From Flavobacteriaceae bacterium PS02337 (GTDB lineage Bacteria; Bacteroidota; Bacteroidia; Flavobacteriales; Flavobacteriaceae): a stretch of DNA of 64,000 nucleotides. Under the pieces are notes generated by a model. It had not been told where the DNA came from, ran no database searches, and worked only from the letters and a program-made list of their open reading frames with translations. Within the stretch, counting starts at the first letter, position 1. Each line of letters begins with the position of its first letter. Below are positions 17,395-27,100 of this stretch, in pieces. A program made the position numbers and the translations under genes. Location: assembly GCA_029959285.1 (NCBI GenBank), contig JASCOE010000011.1:62001-126000 (forward strand). The letters are read 5' to 3'.

Positions 17395-17919
17395 ATGTCG
17401 TTTTTGATATATTCAAAAATTTTGCAACGACGCGTCATGGCAGTATGCATTGCTTTATTTGCATTATTAGTTTTTATTAAAATCATTAAAGTTATAAGTA
17501 TGGCTGATTTAGTTTATGAGATAAAAGAACATCAGACATTGCATTGGTTACTTCAAAGTGATGAGTTTGCTTCGTCTTTAGTCTATTTAGTTTGCGGTAT
17601 ACAATATGACAATTTGTATGTAATTAGCGGTCTTAATTCAATAGAAATTTTCAATGACGAATTAAAGGTCGTTATTCTTTTATCAGTTGGTTATGTAAAT
17701 AAAAATTACCTTAAAATTAAGGATGTACGACGCGTATATTATATTATTTTTTCACCTCTCTTTAAATATGAATCTTTGCTTAATGGTTTAGATATTATTA
17801 TGATAAGTCTGAAAGAATGGTTTTATTTAATTAGTCGTTCTAGAAACGAAGATACTAATAGATTGCACCAACTTAGTAATTTGAAAATTAAAGTGATAGT
17901 GGAGGACCTACCCTGTTGA
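17395..17919 (+). CDS. hypothetical protein, possible membrane anchor
   Basis: 174 residues. The N-terminus has a hydrophobic stretch after two arginines (VMAVCIALFALLVFIKII). The rest is unusually rich in Ile, Leu, Val and Tyr without a recognisable domain. A second possible start is the ATG at 17503 (MADLVYEIKEHQ), which would remove the hydrophobic segment. I recognise no family; it could be a degraded gene in the relic-rich stretch 17.2-19.2 kb. Support is only an open frame of coding-like composition. Confidence 0.4.
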   Translation: MSFLIYSKILQRRVMAVCIALFALLVFIKIIKVISMADLVYEIKEHQTLHWLLQSDEFASSLVYLVCGIQYDNLYVISGLNSIEIFNDELKVVILLSVGYVNKNYLKIKDVRRVYYIIFSPLFKYESLLNGLDIIMISLKEWFYLISRSRNEDTNRLHQLSNLKIKVIVEDLPC

Positions 17920-18215
17920 GGAAATTAATGTGATAATTATTTAGATGTAAATTACCATTACCGTAACCTAAATAAATATAATTAAATATTGTGCAACTTC
18001 ATGATATCTGTCTTTGTAAAATGGTGAGTCTAAGTATAGAAGATTGTATAGTACGCGACCTTTGAGCAGATTTAGATTATAGTTATACGCTTCACGCTTA
18101 ATTCTATTATAAATCTATGTAACAATAGTTTTATTTTTGTGCAAAATACACAACCCTATAATTGCTCGATAATTTATTTTTTTGTATGTTTGTATTGTAC
18201 CAATAATTCAGTCAA
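17920..18215. other. intergenic region upstream of the serine recombinase
   Basis: About 300 bp with no gene. A TATGTTTG box (18185-18192) 24 bp before the recombinase ATG fits the TAnnTTTG promoter consensus. Nothing else stands out. Confidence 0.5.
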
Positions 18216-18851
18216 ATGTTAAAAGCACGTTATATTCGCCAAAGTACACAAGCACAGTCAAATTTCCGTCAATTGGCTAAAGCCCATCCAGACGAAAAAT
18301 TATTTATAGATACAATAAGCGGTTCAATTCCATTCAATGAAAGACCACAAGGTAAACTACTTATTAATGCCGTTAATAATGAAGAAGTAAATTATGTGAG
18401 TTTCCATGCCATTGATCGAGCTGGAAGAAATACTATAAACGTATTACAAACTCTACAATTTTTTTATGATAAGAAGGTAATTGTTAAGATTGATAATTTA
18501 GGTCTTGAATCTATGATAGACGGAAAAGCCAATCCTGTATTCAATCTTATAACAACTATTTTAAGTGAGTTAAGTTCACTCGAAAAATCATCTTTGCTTG
18601 AAAGACAGGCAGAGGGAATAATTCAAGCTCGCTTACGTGGAGTTTACAAGGGGCGTGTGAAAGATACCAAAGACACTCCAGAAGAAACGCTATCAAAACA
18701 TAATCGAGTGGTTAAAGTTGTTAAATCTAATCCTAGAATGTCACTTAGAGATTTAGCAAAATTAGCAACTGATAGAGACAAAAATTATAATGTTTCTCCG
18801 AACACAGTAAAAAAAGTAAAAGAAATAATGGTTAATCTAGTTATGATTTAA
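18216..18851 (+). CDS. small serine recombinase (resolvase/invertase family)
   Basis: 211 residues, the size of a resolvase/invertase. The catalytic N-terminus is ARYIRQSTQAQS (Arg8, Ser10), and the conserved AIDRAGRNTINVL (Asp67, Arg68, Arg71) is present. The long helix E region contains LSSLEKSSLLERQAEGI and a basic GVYKGRVKD hinge. A C-terminal HTH follows (MSLRDLAKLATDRDKNYNVS, then PNTVKKVKEI). It would resolve or invert DNA at short sites rather than integrate into a tRNA gene. It has an intact active site and its own promoter box. Confidence 0.85.
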   Translation: MLKARYIRQSTQAQSNFRQLAKAHPDEKLFIDTISGSIPFNERPQGKLLINAVNNEEVNYVSFHAIDRAGRNTINVLQTLQFFYDKKVIVKIDNLGLESMIDGKANPVFNLITTILSELSSLEKSSLLERQAEGIIQARLRGVYKGRVKDTKDTPEETLSKHNRVVKVVKSNPRMSLRDLAKLATDRDKNYNVSPNTVKKVKEIMVNLVMI

Positions 18852-19260
18852 CCATATTATTACTTAATTTAGTTGCTGAGACCATGAAGGAGGGGAGAGT
18901 TATATTAGTACAGATGGGGTACGATGTTGTTCTCGAAAATTTTATTACCAATTTTTTTCAAGATTAATATTTCAAAAGACTAATTCTTTTTTTTTTTTTT
19001 TGGGAATTTTACATAAAAAATGTATTTGCTAATTTGTCTAAAATCTTTCTAATTTATCTGGAAAAAAAAGACTTTGTCATCAGTGATTTGGATGACAGAT
19101 AGTAACAGAGAGATTGTTCTAAATTATATGATGTGTCTCTAGGGACGGTTGCAAAGGTTAAGAAAATAGGGAATTTGTGATTTATTTCTTAGCTTTCTGT
19201 GAAGGCTAAGTTAGCATGTCAAATAAGTATATCTTATTATGATAATCATGTATTCTTACA
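18852..19260. other. gene-poor stretch with relics
   Basis: About 400 bp with no intact gene. It contains a run of 15 T at 18987-19001 and, at its end, a frame resembling a resolvase HTH tail (separate entry). It looks like eroded mobile-element DNA. Confidence 0.5.
19121..19180 (+). pseudogene. possible relic of a second serine-recombinase C-terminus
   Basis: The plus-strand frame reads KLYDVSLGTVAKVKKIGNL then stop. VSLGTVAKVKK is the kind of recognition helix found at the end of resolvases. Two stop codons lie close upstream in this frame, so no intact protein is possible. The assignment rests on about 20 residues. Confidence 0.35.
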
Positions 19261-20934
19261 TCAATCATTCTTTGAATAATATTTAATATTTCGGTTTATA
19301 GTATAAGTTTTGGATTTACATTTTTCACATTTAAGTATTTTTTTTATCCAATTACCAATTTCATCATATTCATATGTAGTAACCTCTTCCCCGTTTATTA
19401 TATTAATTTCTTTTTCCTCAATAAGAAAGTCGTTTTCATCATAATTATAATATGTAAAACGAGTTGTTTTATCAGAAACATTTTTATCAATACCTTCAAC
19501 TAACTGCCCTTTATCATTATACTTATATATGGTTTCAAAACTTCTTCCTTTATAATATTCAATTCTTTTAAATATTAATTTTTTATTCTCGTCATATTTA
19601 TAAAAATTCTTTATACTATAATCGCCTTCCTCTACTAATAAATCATTTTCGTACTTATATATTTTTATAAAAGTATTATAAGGTTCATCATTTTTAATCC
19701 TCTGAGACTGTGTTTCTGAGATTAATCTTCCTTTGTCATCATAAATGGATTTAATTACTATATTATCAGCACTTAGTACATTATCATGTTCGTCCATTGT
19801 ACTTGTTTTCTTAGTCACACTATTCCCATCATTATAATATTTTGTATTCCATATATAATTTTTTTCCGCTTTACCGCTTTCTCGACGACAGGTGATTTTT
19901 TTTTCTTCAATCTTATTATTATTTGTATCTCGAATAATTTCAGTTTTATCAATTACATTAAGATAGCCGTAATTATAGTCATCTTCTATATAAATTTTGT
20001 AACCATCAGTATTATATTTTATTAAACATGAGTGTTCATCGGTATTACCTTCAAAGAAATTGCTGAAGGTTAATGATGATACATTTCCTTTTAAACCTTC
20101 TTCAGTTAAATCATTTTTAATTGTCTTTTTTTGCTTTTCTAATATTTTTATTCTTTCTAGTACAGCTGGCAGATATTTAGAAAGTGGATATTTTTCAGTA
20201 TATGCACTTAACTCTTTAATAGAGGCATTTTCACTAGGAAGTGCTAATTTGTCTCTTAGTTCAACTGCTAAATTTGTTAATTTATGACTTGGATAAATAC
20301 TAATAAATGAATTTAACAATTCAATATTACCTGATTTTTTTGCATTTTCAAACTCAATTTCTATTATCAATTCTTTAATCTCGGTATCATACTTAGAGTT
20401 TCTATAGCGGTCTAAAAAATCTTTATAATTTTGAATATTATTTCTTGATTTAGCATTATTATATGCTAAATCTGTTTGTGATGAAATAATCTGTTCACTA
20501 TATGCACATAAACCACAAGCTTCCAGAGCTTTAGTATAAGAGTATTCAGTATTGTTTGTTTTTGCTTCAATATAAATACCTTTATAAATTAAATCTGAAA
20601 CCTTAAATAAATCTAAATTATAATCTTTTAAAAAATCTAATACAGATTCTCTATCTGACTCAGTAATAATAATGTTTTTAAATAAATTATTACTCTCCAT
20701 TGGGTTAAACATTGGACTTTTTTCACTAGCATATAGTATACAAGTAGCTATTTGAAATAATGCATTTTTTTTTGAATTATAATTTTTTTCTTTTTTAACA
20801 TCCTTCAATTCAATAAGTAAATTATCTATGTTTTCATTTCGAACCTCGGTGTATATTTTCTTCAAGTTCTGTCCATTAGCGGAGAAGTTGATACACAAAT
20901 AAGCAAGCAAACTATATTTAAAGAGATTAATCAT
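19261..20934 (-). CDS. secreted protein with YD-like repeats
   Basis: 557 residues. A signal peptide (MINLFKYSLLAYLCINFSANGQ) is followed by a helical region of about 240 residues that looks TPR/HEAT-like (KDFLDRYRNSKYDTEIKELI; LAVELRDKLALPSENA). The C-terminal half has repeated YD-like strands: DDKGRLISETQS, YKYENDLLVEEG, YKYNDKGQLVEG, YNYDENDFLIEE and YEYDEIGNWIKK, as in RHS-type or cell-surface YD-repeat proteins. The far C-terminus has a cysteine pair (KCEKCKS). It ends a run of five minus-strand genes for exported proteins. Confidence 0.7.
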   Translation of the reverse strand: MINLFKYSLLAYLCINFSANGQNLKKIYTEVRNENIDNLLIELKDVKKEKNYNSKKNALFQIATCILYASEKSPMFNPMESNNLFKNIIITESDRESVLDFLKDYNLDLFKVSDLIYKGIYIEAKTNNTEYSYTKALEACGLCAYSEQIISSQTDLAYNNAKSRNNIQNYKDFLDRYRNSKYDTEIKELIIEIEFENAKKSGNIELLNSFISIYPSHKLTNLAVELRDKLALPSENASIKELSAYTEKYPLSKYLPAVLERIKILEKQKKTIKNDLTEEGLKGNVSSLTFSNFFEGNTDEHSCLIKYNTDGYKIYIEDDYNYGYLNVIDKTEIIRDTNNNKIEEKKITCRRESGKAEKNYIWNTKYYNDGNSVTKKTSTMDEHDNVLSADNIVIKSIYDDKGRLISETQSQRIKNDEPYNTFIKIYKYENDLLVEEGDYSIKNFYKYDENKKLIFKRIEYYKGRSFETIYKYNDKGQLVEGIDKNVSDKTTRFTYYNYDENDFLIEEKEINIINGEEVTTYEYDEIGNWIKKILKCEKCKSKTYTINRNIKYYSKND

Positions 20935-21140
20935 ATATATATTTATTTATTTATGAATTTAGAAGTTTACTTATAATTTTATTTTTTTCCATTATAGGAG
21001 TAATATTCTCAAGATAAAGTTTCACCATTCATATCTTTAGTGGTTTTGGAGGTCATTTTAGCATCCCTGTTATATTCAATTATTTCTATTTCGCCATTGG
21101 AATTTATATAATTATCTTTGATACAGATAACTTTATTCTC
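20935..21140 (-). other. in-frame extension of the FISUMP/MORN gene and spacer
   Basis: After the stop of the gene at 21141-22424, the same frame continues for 43 codons to a TGA at 21009-21011 with coding-like sequence (NYINSNGEIEIIEYNRD). It could be a 3' end cut off by a recent nonsense mutation. The rest of the gap is AT-rich spacer. Confidence 0.45.
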
Positions 21141-22424
21141 TTAATATTCAAACCTATTAATTTTGATGCCTTTTTCATAATTTTCTTTAATACGAAGCCT
21201 TCCTTCTTCATCATACTCAAGTAATTCCCCATCAAGGACACCATTTTTATAAAACTCTTTACGACCTATTATCAATCCTGTATCGTTACGATTTAAGCTA
21301 TATTTCCTAATATATTTAATCCATTCACCAACTTTTTTCCCGTTATGATAATTTCCTGATTCAGTAATTTCACCGTAAGCATTAACCTCGTTGCTTTCTC
21401 CATTTAGTATGCCATCTTTGTACATTTGACGAGATAATAATTTATCGTATCTATCATATGTTAATCTAATCCCATTTTCTACACCATTGACAAATGTTTT
21501 AGTTACCGAGCCACCAACACCATGACTACTATCATCAAAAGTCCATGTCCCTTCTCTTGGTTTTCCGTCTTTATCTAATTCTAAGACTTCATTTTCCAAT
21601 ATTGGGATTTTAGTAGTTCTATTTATTTCTCCTTTGATACATCTTACGGAAAGTCCTGTACCAGCATGAAAAGTTCCAGCTCCAACTCTCGATACCCAGT
21701 AGTCAATATGTAGGCAACTTGGGGGTAATTTGAATGAATTTATTTGGTTGTAATTTGGTTGCCAAATATTTTCAGATGTCCACCAAAAACCGTCTTCATT
21801 AATGGAACTAAAAGCTCCACTACTTTCGTCATGTCTTACGCCACCAGGTAAAGCACTAAAACCACTACTGTTTGTTGCAGTTTGATTATTTCTATCCATT
21901 ACAGACGACCACAACTTACTTGTAGATTGTAACATCGTAGCTATATTGTGCTTAATTTTTTGACCATAGTAAGGGTCATCTCTCAATCCAAGATGTGAAA
22001 GGAGCAAATTGTATTCCTCATTGTTTGGGATATGAAAACCCAATGGTGCCAAACCTCGTTCATCCATGACAGCATACCAATTATAAAGACGTCCATACTT
22101 CCTTCCGTTTTCACTATCATTATCATAGTAGCACCATGCAGGAATATGAAGTTTTGAAGCTTTCTTCCAATCTTCTTCCGATTTTGCTTCAAAAATAGTG
22201 TCACCATTTCTAAAAGTAATCGCATCTAAATTTTTCGTCATCCAAATTTGATTGCCAATTATGACAGTTGAAATTGAACTTATCTTATTTTCCTGGGCAA
22301 GGGTATCAATATTGCTCAAATTAGGTTGATTAGATTCATCTATTATCTCCTCTCTTTTTTTGCAAGAAAAAAACAGAATTGCAAAAAAAAGTAAACAATA
22401 TAATATTGGATTATTTATTTTCAT
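21141..22424 (-). CDS. lipoprotein with FISUMP domain and MORN-like repeats
   Basis: 427 residues. A lipoprotein signal (ILYCLLFFAILFFSC) is followed by the Fibrobacter succinogenes major paralogous (FISUMP) domain at about 50-265: IGNQIWMTKNLD, PAWCYYDND, YGRLYNWYAV, GFHIPNNEEYNLLLS, PGGVRH and GFWWTSEN, ending LSVRCIKGE. The C-terminus has MORN_2/YwqK-like strands (FVNGVENGIRLTYD, YKDGILNGES, NYHNGKKVGEWIKY, YKNGVLDGELLEYDEEGR). It is a surface-exposed protein of unknown ligand. Its start overlaps the previous gene by 4 bp, so they are translationally coupled. The stop codon may be a recent truncation. Confidence 0.8.
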   Translation of the reverse strand: MKINNPILYCLLFFAILFFSCKKREEIIDESNQPNLSNIDTLAQENKISSISTVIIGNQIWMTKNLDAITFRNGDTIFEAKSEEDWKKASKLHIPAWCYYDNDSENGRKYGRLYNWYAVMDERGLAPLGFHIPNNEEYNLLLSHLGLRDDPYYGQKIKHNIATMLQSTSKLWSSVMDRNNQTATNSSGFSALPGGVRHDESSGAFSSINEDGFWWTSENIWQPNYNQINSFKLPPSCLHIDYWVSRVGAGTFHAGTGLSVRCIKGEINRTTKIPILENEVLELDKDGKPREGTWTFDDSSHGVGGSVTKTFVNGVENGIRLTYDRYDKLLSRQMYKDGILNGESNEVNAYGEITESGNYHNGKKVGEWIKYIRKYSLNRNDTGLIIGRKEFYKNGVLDGELLEYDEEGRLRIKENYEKGIKINRFEY

Positions 22425-22666
22425 TTGGATTTTTTTATTGAAGTTTTATTCCCTTGTTTGTTATAAAATGTTGTTGTACGAGTTTTTGATTCTTTAGAAA
22501 TACCAATTTTATTATGTGATTTATCATAATAAATTGTTTTATTGCCTGTTTGCTTTGAATATCCAACAGGATTGCCACTTTTGTTTTTATAAGTGGTTTT
22601 TTTTGTTTGGGAAACTGCTGGTAGCAACAAAAACAGAAAAATTATTATTACTATTAATTTGTTCAT
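22421..22666 (-). CDS. small secreted protein with YD/MORN-like strands
   Basis: 81 residues: a signal peptide (LIVIIIFLFLLLPAVSQ) followed by short repeated strands, YKNKSGNPVGYSKQ, YYDKSHNKIGISKE and FYNKQGNKTSIKK, each about 20 residues. These are similar in kind to those in its neighbours. It overlaps the FISUMP/MORN gene by 4 bp and probably shares its transcript. Confidence 0.7.
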   Translation of the reverse strand: MNKLIVIIIFLFLLLPAVSQTKKTTYKNKSGNPVGYSKQTGNKTIYYDKSHNKIGISKESKTRTTTFYNKQGNKTSIKKSK

Positions 22667-22681
22667 ATTGTTTTTTTAGAT

Positions 22682-23185
22682 TTAATAACTCCTAGCACCT
22701 CTGCCTTCACACATAGGACAAATTCTATTTTCGGTTTCCCCAGTAGCTATATTGCGTCCTGTTTCAATTCCAGTTCCTTGGCATAATGAACACTTATTTT
22801 GTTCATAAACCCTACCATCATTTCCCATTTTATACTGAGCTTCATTACTAGGATTTGTTTCAGAATCTTCTATATCAACACCATATTTTTTTGCAACATC
22901 ATTAAATTGCTGATTATGTCTTCTACCACAAGATGGACTGCAAATTTGACCTTGATTCCCTTCTTTCAACTCTCTCCAAACTCCTTCTGAAACTTCTTCG
23001 TAACCTCTATTATTAAATTCCTTGCCACAAATTGCACAAATATTAGAAGTTGATTCAATTGAATTGCTCACAGAATCAACAGTAGTAGTAAATTCTTCAG
23101 ATTTTTGACTCTTGTATTTTGAAACACCATCATTACAAGAAATAAGTGAAATGCAAATTATAAAAGTGTAGGTAATGTTTTTCAT
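22682..23185 (-). CDS. lipoprotein with zinc-ribbon and DnaJ-type cysteine motifs
   Basis: 167 residues. The lipobox is FIICISLISCND. Two cysteine clusters follow: CAICGKEF ... QICSPSCGRRH, which looks like a treble-clef/ribbon, and KCSLCQGTGIETG ... RICPMCEGRG, which has the CxxCxGxG form of the DnaJ zinc finger. An exported protein with four CxxC-like pairs is unusual; the cysteines may bind zinc or form disulfides outside. It sits 16 bp upstream of the small secreted gene, in the same operon. Confidence 0.72.
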   Translation of the reverse strand: MKNITYTFIICISLISCNDGVSKYKSQKSEEFTTTVDSVSNSIESTSNICAICGKEFNNRGYEEVSEGVWRELKEGNQGQICSPSCGRRHNQQFNDVAKKYGVDIEDSETNPSNEAQYKMGNDGRVYEQNKCSLCQGTGIETGRNIATGETENRICPMCEGRGARSY

Positions 23186-23224
23186 TGTGTTTTTGAGGGG
23201 TAAATACTTTGTTTTTGTATTCTT

Positions 23225-24055
23225 CTAGTCTTTAACAAATCTTAGAGAAAATCCAGACGCCATTCTATAAGGACTGTTACATAAGCAATGCGTAGAACCA
23301 CTTGATAAACTTATAGGATAAGCAAATTTATTTTCTTCTCCCTCAGCTCCTATTATTATATTAGGTTCTCCAGAACTAGTAGTGTTAATAAAATTTGTTT
23401 TACTCCACCAGTATCCATCGGAATTAATTGTTGCATAATAACTTGAACTAAAACGACCCTCATCATCTCTATAACCTCCAGGGAATCCATTAAAGCTCGA
23501 ATTATTTGTGCCATTACCATTTTCTCCCATAGCGGATTTGTCCCAAGATGTTTTGGATTTAAGTTGTAAGCCTGATGTTTCCAATCCCCCAAATTCGTTT
23601 ATCAACAATTTAAATTCATCCAAACTTGGAATATGCCAGCCTTTGGGAGCAATACCTCTTGAATCTTTTAATACGTACCAATTATAGAGTTTTCCATGTT
23701 TTTTTCCATTAACTGGGTCGTTATCATAATAACACCAAGCAGGTTTGCCTTCTTCTCCAGCTTTTTTCCATTCTTCATTAGTTTTAGCTTCAGGGATTTT
23801 TTCACCATTATTAAAATAGGTTGTATTTAGGTTTTCTTCTGTCCAAATTTGATTTCCCACATTGACAATTCTATATTTGTTGCCCTCAAAATCTTTAATT
23901 ACTTCTTCGTTTTCTGTTTTAACATCTTTATTCAAAAAGGTTTTGTCTTTATCAGAAGAATATTTTAAATGTTCATCCTTTTTGTTGTTACAACCAATCG
24001 CAATAAATAAGAATACACTTGTCTTTATAATTATTTTCAGATTTATATTTTTCAT
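23225..24055 (-). CDS. FISUMP-domain lipoprotein
   Basis: 276 residues. A lipoprotein signal (TSVFLFIAIGC) is followed by a complete FISUMP domain: VGNQIWTEENLNTTYFNNG, PAWCYYDNDPVNG, KLYNWYVLKDSRG, GWHIPSLDEFKLLINEFGG, GFPGGYRDDEGRF and DGYWWSKT, ending FSLRFVKD. It is paralogous to the domain in the gene at 21141. It opens a tight minus-strand run of exported proteins directly after the sensor kinase gene, so that two-component system could control it. Confidence 0.85.
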   Translation of the reverse strand: MKNINLKIIIKTSVFLFIAIGCNNKKDEHLKYSSDKDKTFLNKDVKTENEEVIKDFEGNKYRIVNVGNQIWTEENLNTTYFNNGEKIPEAKTNEEWKKAGEEGKPAWCYYDNDPVNGKKHGKLYNWYVLKDSRGIAPKGWHIPSLDEFKLLINEFGGLETSGLQLKSKTSWDKSAMGENGNGTNNSSFNGFPGGYRDDEGRFSSSYYATINSDGYWWSKTNFINTTSSGEPNIIIGAEGEENKFAYPISLSSGSTHCLCNSPYRMASGFSLRFVKD

Positions 24056-24156
24056 TTATTGTTTATTTTATTAAAATCAATCAAAAATATAGGAAACTAA
24101 TATTTTGAAAATAATGAATTAGTTCCCGTATAGATTTCTTACTTAAGCGTTAAAAA

Positions 24157-27100
24157 TCAAAAGATTTTAAGTTTCAAGACAACAGTTGTTCCTTCATTTA
24201 TTACTGAACTTATTAAGATGGGATTCGAATTTTCAAATTGGAATAATGCAATACGTTCTTTGGCTAAATCAATTCCTCTTGAAGTATGGAGTTTATTTAG
24301 ATTTTCTGATTGCATCCCTTTTCCATTATCGATAATCTCACAAAAAAGATAATTATCTTGCTGTTTAAATGAAAGTATTAATTTTGGATTTACAGAGCGA
24401 GAATCAAAAGCATGAACAAATACGTTTTCAATGAATGGCTGAATAAGCATTGGAGGGATTTCATTTTCAAACAAATCAAGTTTGTTGTCAAGAATAAGTT
24501 CAAATGCAACATGATTTTTAAATCGCATATTCTCTAGCTTAATATAAGATTGTAAATATTCAATTTCATCAGCTAATGCAATTCTTTGAACAGATGAATT
24601 GTTAAGCGTTTGGCGAATTATTTTAGAAAACTCTCCCATGTACATTAATGCATCATCGGTATTGTTATCAATAATATAATTCTGGATAGAGTTCATCGCA
24701 TTGAAAATAAAATGTGGGTTCATTTGACTTTGTAATGCTTCCATTTTGGTTTCGGCTAAACGTTTCTGAACGTCTGCTTTTGCTCTTTCCTGACTTTTCA
24801 CTGTGCGAATTCGATTCTTGTAGATTAAATAAATAGTAAGACAAATAAGAGAAAAGCTCCCTATTAAAAACCACCATGTCTTCCAGAAAGGAGGTGTTAT
24901 TTGAATTTTTAAAATATCAGTTGAAGTTATAATTCCTGAAAATAAATCCTTAGTCTGTATCCTAATTTTATAATTACCATTAGGTAAATACGTAAGATTG
25001 ATATTTTTATCTTTTGTCCATTTACTCCAGCCCGAATTTGTTACACCGAAAACTTGATATCGATAATTTAATTTATTAGGATATTGAGCATTTTGAGGTT
25101 CAAAATTAATTGATATTGTATTCTGGTTATAAGGAAGTGTAATACCGTCATAATTATAGTTAAACCATTTAAAATGATTTCGATTAATAGTTTCAAAGTT
25201 GACTTCTATTCCCGTAATTTTTATTTCTCTGGCAGCATTTTCTTTTGAGATATAATTTTTAAAATCAAACTCAAAATAACCGTTTTGAGTTCCCATTGTC
25301 AAAATTGTTCCATCGATATTTGAAGAAGTAAAAGCCTTAGTAGTCAACCCTTGCTCTTCATCAACAAGGCGAATGGTTCCGTTTCTGTATATATTCAATC
25401 CTTTTTCTGTTCCTATAAACAGATAATCTTTATAACATTCCAAAAATGAAATAGAATTGCCAATTAATTGTGTACGGTCAATTTTCTTAATTATTCTAAA
25501 GTTCTTTGAAACATCAATAATAAAAACATCTCCAAATGAATTTGCTATTACAAGCTCTTTCTTATCATTGATTTTGGCTTGGACTAATTCATTTTCTTTC
25601 CAAATATTATTGAAATAGTACGAATAAAATTTTCCGTTTTTATAGTTATATAGTCCATTAGATGATGAAACTATATAATATTTGTCTCCTAAAGGTAAAA
25701 TCGAAAAAGCCTCTTTAGGATTATTCAAATTATTAGGTAGATATTCTGTAAAAGAGGTATTATCTTTAAAATTATCTACAGTACAAAATCTACCATAAGC
25801 AACTTGATAAAGGATTTTGTTTACTTTTTCAAAATCAAAAGCACTTACTGAATAAGGATAATATCCCAAAATTACTCCATCACTGTTTATTTCAAATAAA
25901 CCAATTGTTGAATTTACCCAAACCACTGAATTAATAATTTTAATTCCTTTTAATTCAAATGCTTCTAAACTAGTTTTCGAAAAAGAGGAGAAATATTCAT
26001 ATTCTCGTAATTGCGATTTTGTGCGAAAACTGTACTGAGCAAAAGCAAAAAACTTTGAATTGTTAATGTCAGTTCTAATTTTACTTCTATTTAAGAAAGC
26101 CAATCCTTTTTTATATAAGATTAACTTGGTATTTTGAATATTTGCAATAGATACAATATCTAATTTTGATTTATTATAAAATGACGGAGGATAATATTTA
26201 ATTTGCTGTTTTAAATCTACTTTAAATAAACCTTTATTGATTGTGCCAACATATAGATAATCTGTTTTCGAATCATAATACAAACTCCAGACCTCAAAAC
26301 TATCGACTCCAAAAGCATCATTAAAATTAATAATTTGATTATTAGCAATTTTATAAATTCCGCCTGTAGAAAAGTTAATTCCATTGCCTGCAACATAAGT
26401 ATGACCTCGTTTATCAGTTGCAAAATTCCAGAAAACACTACTGCCAAAATGAATATTAGATTCTTTATTTGCTAAATAATCTTTTACACTAATTTTATTT
26501 ATAGCATTATTTATAGTGTCATTATGACAAATATATAGACTGTCATTTTTTTGATGAATTGAAAATATATCAGATCGTTTATGATTTACCAACGTTATGT
26601 TTTTTGTTGTTAAATCAATACGCCAAAAACCATCATTAAAAGTCCCAAAATAGATTTTTGAATTTATTTCAATAAAATCCATCACTTGAAATAAGTTTCT
26701 GCAACCAACAATTTTCTTGTTCAGAATGATTTTATGGTTTTTAATATCTATGACTGAGATTCCAAATTCGGTTCCAACGTAAAGAAGATTTTTATGGATG
26801 AATAATCGTCTGATTTTATCATGGATTAATCCTTTTTTTTGATTTATGATTACAAATTTTTTACCGTTATAGAATGTCAATCCTCCTCCATGACTACCAA
26901 ACCACATATTATGATTACTATCTTCTACAATAGCCCAACAGCTATTATGAGCTAATCCATCTGAAGTATAATAGTTTTTTACTTCTCCATTTTGGATAGC
27001 AGATAATCCATTTGCTGTTCCTACCCAAAGAATTCCCCGACTGTCTTTAAATATTGAATAAACACTATTATTGGGCAGTCCATCAGTTGTAGAAAAATTC

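Noticed and set aside
18216-18851. Serine recombinase as the island's integrase
   Set aside because: It is a short resolvase-type enzyme; tRNA 3'-end integration with a 43-bp core is typical of tyrosine recombinases, and one is present.
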